Assembly: GCA_003487005.1 (NCBI GenBank)
Contig: DNFG01000023.1
Coordinates: 1-6,226 of the forward strand
DNA length: 6,226 bases
From: Bryobacterales bacterium
GTDB taxonomy: Bacteria; Acidobacteriota; Terriglobia; Bryobacterales; Bryobacteraceae
Direction of reading: 5' to 3'
Both the position numbers and the translations under genes were made by a program. Every line of letters begins with the position of its first letter. The stretch's first letter is position 1. The notes below the pieces were generated by a model. The model was not told where the DNA came from. It saw only the letters and a program-made list of their open reading frames with translations, and searched no databases. Shown here one piece after another: positions 1-4,640 of the stretch.

Positions 1-744
1 CTGGACGTCAGCGCCGAAGGGGTGGCCGTTTTCGTCGCGTTGGCCTTCGCAAACGGCGATGACACAGCGTCCAAGACGTCGAAAAACGCGTTCCACATCG
101 TTACAAATGGCTTCCAGAGAGACTTTTTGCTCGGGCAGATAGATCAAGTGGGGGGCGTCTTCGGGCGAATGGCGGGCGAGGGCGGTGGCGGCGGTGACCC
201 AACCGGTATCGCGGCCGAGGGTCTCGACGACCATGACGGGGGAGGGCAGAGAGCGGTTGTCCTCGCCGGCATCGCGGACGGCGTGGGCAAAGAAGCGGGC
301 GACGCTGCCGTAGCCGGGCGTGTGATCGGTGCCGGGGATGTCGTTGTCGATGGTTTTGGGGATGCCGATGACCTGGAGGCGGCCGCCGGCGGTTTCGGCG
401 AGATGGCGGGCGGCGCGCATGGTGCCGTTTCCGCCGTTGAGGAAGGCGGTGGTGATGCCGTGCTGGAGGAGGATCCGGACGGCCTGCTCATAACCGGCTT
501 CGTCGAGAGCATGGCGGGAGGAGCCGAGGGCGGATCCGGGGGCGAGGGCGATCTGCTCGAGAAGGGTTTCGGAGGGGGCGTCGAGGTCGAGGAAGTCCTC
601 GGCGAGGAGTCCGGCGAAGCCGAAGCGGGCGCCGAGGAGGGACCAGTGTCCGGCGCGGCGGAGTTCGAGGGCGAGGCCGGCGAGCGAGGCATTGAGGACG
701 GCGGTGGGTCCGCCGCCGTGGATCAGGATGGCGCGGCGGATCAT
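1..744 (-). CDS. 6-phosphofructokinase (PFK-A superfamily, PPi-PFK-like branch), N-terminal part
   Basis: Phosphorylates fructose 6-phosphate to fructose 1,6-bisphosphate in cytosolic glycolysis. Only the first 248 residues are present; the rest of the family's usual 350-420 residues lies beyond the left edge. Visible motifs: N-terminal phosphate loop GGGPTAVLN (10-18), GGNGTM (104-109), PKTIDND (129-135) with catalytic Asp133, and the sugar-phosphate motif ETLGRDTGW (174-182). Asn106 replaces the Mg-binding Asp103 of E. coli PfkA; Gly107 (position 104 in E. coli) is the residue expected for ATP use, while Lys130 (position 124) is typical of PPi enzymes. The donor is therefore uncertain, with ATP slightly favoured by Gly107. 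The ATG start (744-742) lies inside the stop of the upstream thioesterase (ATGA), which points to translational coupling. The family is certain; the donor is inference. Confidence 0.93.
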   Translation of the reverse strand, partial: MIRRAILIHGGGPTAVLNASLAGLALELRRAGHWSLLGARFGFAGLLAEDFLDLDAPSETLLEQIALAPGSALGSSRHALDEAGYEQAVRILLQHGITTAFLNGGNGTMRAARHLAETAGGRLQVIGIPKTIDNDIPGTDHTPGYGSVARFFAHAVRDAGEDNRSLPSPVMVVETLGRDTGWVTAATALARHSPEDAPHLIYLPEQKVSLEAICNDVERVFRRLGRCVIAVCEGQRDENGHPFGADVQ

Positions 745-1112
745 ATCAGCATGTAGGTGACGAGGGCGGTGGCGATCAGGTGGCCGTGGGCGTCCTTGAC
801 CTCGCAACTGCTGACGACGAGGGTTTTCCCCATTTTGATGAAGCGGGAGCGGGCGCGGACCTTGCCGGCGGCGACGGGGCGGAGGTAGTTGAGTTTCATG
901 TCGACGGTAGTGGTCTGGCGCTGACCGCCGAAGTGGCCGATGATGGCGACGCCAACGGCGGCATCGATGAGGGTGGCGGTGGCGCCGCCGTGGAGGGTGC
1001 CGAGGATGTTGTGGACGCGCGGGGTGACGTCCATTTCCATGGTGATGCCGTCCTGATAGACGCGAACGACGCGGAGGCCCAGCAGGTCGTTAAAGGGCAT
1101 CCGCCCGAGCAT
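741..1112 (-). CDS. PaaI-type hotdog-fold acyl-CoA thioesterase
   Basis: Predicted to hydrolyse an acyl- or aryl-CoA thioester in the cytosol; the substrate cannot be read from sequence. From the ATG at 1112 the protein has 123 residues, about the size of a single hotdog domain. The signature is RVHNILGTLHGG (32-43) followed by LIDAAVG, with the usual catalytic Asp at residue 50 and the HGG at 41-43 that starts the central helix. The strand TTTVDMKLNYLRPV (67-80) is the typical second hotdog motif. The start is uncertain: an upstream TTG (1151) would add a helix (PLSRPQLTAML) that some relatives have, and an ATG at 1178 is also in frame, but codons between 1152 and 1178 look non-coding. No good ribosome site precedes any candidate. 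The gene ends in an ATGA overlap with phosphofructokinase and diverges from the beta-oxidation gene. Confidence 0.88.
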   Translation of the reverse strand: MLGRMPFNDLLGLRVVRVYQDGITMEMDVTPRVHNILGTLHGGATATLIDAAVGVAIIGHFGGQRQTTTVDMKLNYLRPVAAGKVRARSRFIKMGKTLVVSSCEVKDAHGHLIATALVTYMLI

Positions 1113-1179
1113 GGCGGTCAGTTGGGGACGGGAGAGCGGCCGGGTCTTCAAAACAGTAGTATGGCAAAGTGGAGCCATC
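1113..1179. promoter_or_regulatory. Divergent intergenic gap with AT-richer patch
   Basis: This is the only divergent junction in the window, so promoters for both directions should lie here or overlap the gene ends. Bases about 1147-1170 are clearly AT-richer than the surroundings. On the plus strand TAGTAT (1157-1162) matches four of six bases of a sigma-70 -10 box, but no -35 box sits at the right distance. On the minus strand TTGCCA (1167-1162) resembles a -35 box but has no -10 partner. The location is well supported by gene layout; the exact elements are not. Confidence 0.35.
1171..1174 (+). promoter_or_regulatory. Ribosome binding site GGAG of the beta-oxidation fusion
   Basis: GGAG lies five bases before the ATG at 1180. 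It decides the start: the reading frame is open back to an ATG at 1111, but that ATG has no such site and the added 23 residues do not resemble the family. A second ATG directly follows at 1183, so the true start could be one codon later. Confidence 0.6.
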
Positions 1180-3114
1180 ATGATGAGCAATGCCGTGACC
1201 TGGAAGCGTGATCTGGATGTTCTGGTGGTGACGATCGACAACCCGCCGGTGAACGCACTGTCGCCGGGCGTGTTGGAAGGCATCGTGGAGGGGGTGGAGG
1301 CGGGGGTGGCGGACGAAGAGGTCCGGGCGGTGGTGGTGATCGGGGCGGGCAAGACATTCATTGCCGGGGCGGACATCCGCGAGTTTCCGAAGATCATGGC
1401 GGGTGAGCGGCCGATGTTGAGCCTGAATCCGCTACTGGAGCGGATCGAGAACGCGGCCAAGCCGGTGGTGATGGCGCTGCATGGGACGGCGCTGGGCGGG
1501 GGCCTGGAGACGGCGATGGCGGGGCACTACCGGGTGGCGGCGTCGTCGACGCAGTTGGGTCAGCCCGAAGTGAAGTTGGGGCTGATTCCCGGGGCGGGCG
1601 GGACGCAAAGGCTGCCGCGTCTGGTGGGGGTGGAGCGGGCGCTGGAACTGTGTGTGTTCGGCAACCCGGTGACGGCGAAAGAGGCGGTGGACTGGGGTCT
1701 GGTGGATGCTCTGGTGGATGGCGATCTGCTGGCCGGGGCGGTGGCGTACGCGCGGACATTGCAGGCGCCGCGGCGGACGCGGGATCTGACGATCGAGTCG
1801 GCCCCGGAAGAGGCGATCGAGATGATCCGGGAGGAGGCGCGGCGGCGGATGCGCGGGCAGGCGGCGCCTTTATCGGCGCTGGAGGTGGTGTGCGCGGCCG
1901 ATATTTTCGATTTTGACGAGGGGTTGGCGTTCGAGGCGAGGATCTTCGAGTCGCTGCTGAAGGGTCCGCAGGCGAAGGCGATGATCCACGTGTTTTTCGG
2001 GGAGCGCGAGGTGGTGAAGTTGCCGTTCGTGCCGAAGGAGACGCGACCGAGGGAGATCCGGCGGGCGGCGATCGTGGGGGCGGGGACGATGGGCCGGGGG
2101 ATCGCGCTGTGTTTCGCGAACGCGGGCGTGCCGGTGCAAATAACGGACGCCGCGCCGGCGGCGCTGGGGGCGGCGCTCGACTGGGTGAAGCATCATTACG
2201 AGCACGCGGTGAAGCACAAGCGCCTGCCGGCGGAGGAGGCGGCGCGGCGGGCGGGACGGATCACGGGCGCGAGGGCGCTGACGGAGTTTGGCGAAGCGGA
2301 TTTGATCATTGAGGCAGTGAGCGAGGATCCGGAGGTGAAGCGGGGGGTGTTCGCGGAGATGGACCGGGTGGCGCGGCCGGGGTGTCTGCTGGCGTCGAAC
2401 ACGTCGACGCTGGACATTGACGCGCTGGCGGGGGCGACGGGGAGGCCGGGGGACGTTCTGGGGCTGCATTTCTTCTCGCCGGCGAGCGTGATGCGGTTGC
2501 TGGAGGTGGTCCGGGGGGCGGAGACGAGTCCGGAGGTGATCGCGACGGCGATGGAACTGGCGCGGCGGCTCAGGAAGGTGGCGGTGGTGGCAGGGAACAA
2601 GTTTGGATTCATCGGGAACCGGATGTTTGCACCCTACCGGGAGGCGGCGATCCGGTGTGTGCAGGAGGGGGCGCTGCCGTGGGTGGTGGATCAGGCGATT
2701 GAGAATTATGGACTGGCGATGGGCCCGCTGGCGGTGGGGGATCTGGCGGGTTTGGACATCGGGCGGGCGATCCGGAAGGAGGCGGGGATGCCGGAAACGG
2801 TGGAAGACGCGCTGTGCGAGACCGGGCGGTTGGGCCAGAAGAACGGCCGGGGCTGGTATCACTGGGAAGGGAACCGGCGGAGCGCTGATCCCGGGGTGGA
2901 GCAGGTGGTCCGCGCGTGGTCGGAGAAGCAGGGGATCGCGCAGCGGACGTTCACGGCGCGGGAGATTGTCGACCGGTGCCTGGGGGCGTTGCGGGCGGAG
3001 GGGCGGAAGGTGCTGGAGGAAGGCGTCGCGTTGCGGGCGGTGGACATCGATATTGTGTATGTCCATGGCTACGGGTATCCGGCGTGGCGGGGCGGGCCGA
3101 TGTTCGACGGGTGA
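1180..3114 (+). CDS. Fused enoyl-CoA hydratase / 3-hydroxyacyl-CoA dehydrogenase, C-terminally short
   Basis: Bifunctional fatty acid beta-oxidation enzyme, FadB/FadJ or peroxisomal MFE-1 type: hydrates 2-enoyl-CoA and oxidises L-3-hydroxyacyl-CoA with NAD. Predicted 644 residues. The crotonase domain (about 5-190) has the AGADI oxyanion motif (62-66) and both catalytic glutamates, E110 (GGGLE) and E130 (QPE), 20 apart as in MFE-1. The NAD-binding domain begins about 294 with VGAGTMG (299-305). Catalytic H430 (LHFFSPA) and E442 (LLEVV) are 12 apart as in E. coli FadB, followed by KFGFIGNRM (474-482). Two C-terminal 3HCDH repeats follow, about 475-560 and 590-644. The protein stops three residues after GGPM, where relatives continue for about 50 residues. 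No thiolase partner (fadA) lies in the window. Start chosen by GGAG at 1171. Diverges from the thioesterase gene. Confidence 0.95.
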   Translation: MMSNAVTWKRDLDVLVVTIDNPPVNALSPGVLEGIVEGVEAGVADEEVRAVVVIGAGKTFIAGADIREFPKIMAGERPMLSLNPLLERIENAAKPVVMALHGTALGGGLETAMAGHYRVAASSTQLGQPEVKLGLIPGAGGTQRLPRLVGVERALELCVFGNPVTAKEAVDWGLVDALVDGDLLAGAVAYARTLQAPRRTRDLTIESAPEEAIEMIREEARRRMRGQAAPLSALEVVCAADIFDFDEGLAFEARIFESLLKGPQAKAMIHVFFGEREVVKLPFVPKETRPREIRRAAIVGAGTMGRGIALCFANAGVPVQITDAAPAALGAALDWVKHHYEHAVKHKRLPAEEAARRAGRITGARALTEFGEADLIIEAVSEDPEVKRGVFAEMDRVARPGCLLASNTSTLDIDALAGATGRPGDVLGLHFFSPASVMRLLEVVRGAETSPEVIATAMELARRLRKVAVVAGNKFGFIGNRMFAPYREAAIRCVQEGALPWVVDQAIENYGLAMGPLAVGDLAGLDIGRAIRKEAGMPETVEDALCETGRLGQKNGRGWYHWEGNRRSADPGVEQVVRAWSEKQGIAQRTFTAREIVDRCLGALRAEGRKVLEEGVALRAVDIDIVYVHGYGYPAWRGGPMFDG

Positions 3115-3170
3115 GAGGCTGGCGGCGGATTTGGTAACCTACTGATAGAGTTGAGGATAAAGGGCGAGCT
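3115..3170 (+). other. Short gap between beta-oxidation and proline dehydrogenase genes
   Basis: The gap has 56 bases with stops in all three plus frames, so it cannot encode the missing C-terminus of the upstream protein. AGGG at 3161-3164, six bases before the ATG at 3171, is a reasonable ribosome site. I see no hairpin followed by a T-tract and no convincing promoter (TTGGTA at 3131-3136 lacks a properly spaced -10 box). Confidence 0.5.
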
Positions 3171-4082
3171 ATGCTGCGTCTTCTCTTTTTGTTCCTGTCC
3201 CGGCAGCGCTGGCTGAGGCGCTGGATGGAGACCTCGCGGCTGGCGGGGCGGCTGACTTCGAGATTCGTGGCGGGGCGGGAACTGGGCGACGTGCTGGAGG
3301 CGTCGCGGCAGGTGGAGGCGGCGGGTTTGCTGGCGACGCTGGACCATCTGGGGGAGAACGTGACATCGGCGGAGGAGGCGCGGGCGTCCCGGGAGGCGAT
3401 GCTGGAGGCGTTGAAGAGCATTGCGGAGAAGGGGCTTTCGGCGACGATTTCGATCAAATTGACGCAGTTTGGGCTCGATTTGGGGGATGAAGAGTGTTGG
3501 GCGAACGTGGAGCCGCTGGTCGGGCGGGCGGGGGAGTTGGGAAGCCGGGTGGAGGTGGACATGGAGGGGAGCGAGTACACGGAGCGGACGCTGGCGCTGG
3601 TGGAGCGGATGCACGGGATGCCGGGTCCGGTGCGGGCGGTGTTGCAGGCGTATTTGCACCGTTGCGAGGCGGATGTGCGGCGGTTGAACGCGGCCGGGAT
3701 CCGGGTCCGGTTGTGCAAGGGGGCGTACAAGGAGGCGCCGGAGGTGGCGATCCAGGAGCACGCGGCGGTGGGGGCGAACTATCTGAAGCTGGCGAAACTG
3801 CTTCTGGATGAAGGAGTTGACCCGGCGTTCGCGACGCACGACGGGGCTCTGGTGGCGCAGATTCTGGAGCATGTGCGGGAGCGGGGAATCGGGCCGGAGC
3901 GGTTTGAGTTCCAGATGTTGTACGGGATCCGGCGGGACTTGCAGCAGCAGTTGGCGGCGGAGGGGTGGCGGGTCCGGCTGTACATTCCCTACGGGGACGC
4001 GTGGTATCCGTACTTCATGCGGAGGATGGCGGAGAGGCCGGCGAATGCGTTTTTCGTGGTCAGAAACCTGTTCCGGACGTAA
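3171..4082 (+). CDS. Monofunctional proline dehydrogenase (FAD-dependent)
   Basis: Oxidises L-proline to 1-pyrroline-5-carboxylate, passing electrons through FAD to the quinone pool; the first step of proline catabolism. The 303-residue length fits the stand-alone PRODH form (Thermus/Deinococcus/Bacillus type) and not the long fused PutA. The beta/alpha-barrel motifs appear in order: LDHLGE (57-62), SIKLTQFG (94-101) with K96, RVEVDME (126-132), LCKGAYKE (181-188), ATHD (221-224), QMLYG (248-252), and YIPYGDAW (271-278) followed by YFMRR (281-285), whose Arg pair binds the proline carboxylate. The first 20 residues are hydrophobic and basic (LRLLFLFLSRQRWLRRW) and may lie against the membrane. 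ATG is preceded by AGGG. No P5C dehydrogenase is nearby, so the second step must be encoded elsewhere. Called putA, putB, prodh or fadM in different bacteria, so no symbol is given. Confidence 0.95.
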   Translation: MLRLLFLFLSRQRWLRRWMETSRLAGRLTSRFVAGRELGDVLEASRQVEAAGLLATLDHLGENVTSAEEARASREAMLEALKSIAEKGLSATISIKLTQFGLDLGDEECWANVEPLVGRAGELGSRVEVDMEGSEYTERTLALVERMHGMPGPVRAVLQAYLHRCEADVRRLNAAGIRVRLCKGAYKEAPEVAIQEHAAVGANYLKLAKLLLDEGVDPAFATHDGALVAQILEHVRERGIGPERFEFQMLYGIRRDLQQQLAAEGWRVRLYIPYGDAWYPYFMRRMAERPANAFFVVRNLFRT

Positions 4083-4141
4083 CATTTTGAGGGCGGGAAT
4101 TTCGGAACCGGCGGGAGCAGGTTTGAGTCTAAGAAGTCAGC
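4083..4141 (+). promoter_or_regulatory. Intergenic gap with possible ECF (sigma-E-like) promoter
   Basis: The gap has 59 bases. GAACCG (4105-4110) and TCTAA (4128-4132), separated by 17 bases, resemble the GAACTT and TCTRA boxes of sigma-E-type ECF promoters. Transcription would start near 4138, almost at the GTG start (4142), giving a nearly leaderless message and fitting the lack of a strong ribosome site. This is one short match and could be chance; the sigma factors of this organism are unknown to me. Confidence 0.2.
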
Positions 4142-4597
4142 GTGCTGAAGAACTGGAAATACTGGGGATATTTTGCGGTGAAGGCGATGGCCGCGGCGGG
4201 GCTGGTGTGGGCCTTGCTGCAGGGGTTGAACGTGTGGATGCCGGAGCCGGGGATCGTGGCGGGGCAGTACCGGCTGAACCGGTTTGCGCAGCATTTGCCG
4301 TGGACGGCGGCGTTTCTGGGGGTTTGGCTGGTGGCGGCGGGGTTGATTTACGTGGCGATCTGGGATCAGAAGCAGCGGTGCCGGGTCTGTTTGCGGCGGT
4401 TGCGGATGCCGGTGGGAAGCGGGAGTTGGGACCGGGCGGCGCTGTTCAGTCCACCGGAAACGCAGCGGATTTGTCCCTACGGGCACGGGACGCTGGCGAC
4501 GCCGGAGGCGCACGTGGCGGCGGCGCAGCGGGAGACATGGACGGTGCACGAGGACATCTGGAAAGAGCTGAAGGAGTTGGAAGGCCGGGAGCCCTGA
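4142..4597 (+). CDS. Two-helix membrane protein with C-terminal zinc-ribbon-like domain, function unknown
   Basis: I do not recognise a characterised family. The protein has 151 residues. Two hydrophobic segments, about 10-32 and 52-74, should cross the membrane, leaving a short loop between them and a soluble C-terminus, probably cytoplasmic. That tail has C80-x2-C83 and CPYGH (C101, H105), a plausible four-ligand zinc site, and ends in a charged, possibly helical stretch (about 117-149). The GTG at 4142 is the first possible start after an in-frame TAA at 4130; only a weak purine run (AAGAAG, 4131-4136) precedes it. The next ATG (residue 16) would cut into the first helix. It follows proline dehydrogenase by 59 bases and precedes the PBP gene by 43, so an envelope role is a guess from context. 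Codon use matches the neighbours, supporting a real gene. Confidence 0.82.
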   Translation: MLKNWKYWGYFAVKAMAAAGLVWALLQGLNVWMPEPGIVAGQYRLNRFAQHLPWTAAFLGVWLVAAGLIYVAIWDQKQRCRVCLRRLRMPVGSGSWDRAALFSPPETQRICPYGHGTLATPEAHVAAAQRETWTVHEDIWKELKELEGREP

Positions 4598-4630
4598 GGA
4601 GGGTTCGTGAGACAATGGAAGCCGGAAGAC

Positions 4631-4634
4631 GGGA
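4631..4634 (+). promoter_or_regulatory. Probable ribosome binding site GGGA for the PBP gene
   Basis: GGGA lies six bases before the GTG at 4641. It supports that GTG as the start, because the frame is closed upstream by TGA at 4608 and holds no ATG in between. The ATG at 4615 is in another frame. Confidence 0.45.
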
Positions 4635-4640
4635 TCACGA

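Noticed and set aside
22..756. Long plus-strand open frame opposite phosphofructokinase
   Set aside because: It is the exact antisense codon phase of the phosphofructokinase gene, is Gly/Ala/Glu-rich and low-complexity, and has no family resemblance. C-ending codons on the other strand leave few stops.
1111..1179. N-terminal extension of the beta-oxidation fusion to ATG 1111
   Set aside because: It crosses the thioesterase start, lacks a ribosome site, and the family begins near residue 5 of the shorter form, which has GGAG before it.
1113..1460. N-terminal extension of the thioesterase to an ATG at 1460
   Set aside because: The added residues have no hotdog similarity and run antisense to the conserved crotonase domain of the beta-oxidation gene.
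1870..3066. Minus-strand 398-residue open frame opposite the beta-oxidation gene
   Set aside because: Arg/Pro/His-rich translation typical of antisense of GC-rich genes; the plus strand encodes a clear enzyme with all catalytic motifs.
3069..4085. Minus-strand 338-residue open frame opposite proline dehydrogenase
   Set aside because: Low-complexity Arg/Pro/Leu/His composition and a convincing enzyme on the other strand.
4070..4108. Inverted repeat GTTCCG/CGGAAC as a terminator after proline dehydrogenase
   Set aside because: Six-base arms with a 27-base loop and no T-tract; it is unlikely to form a terminator.
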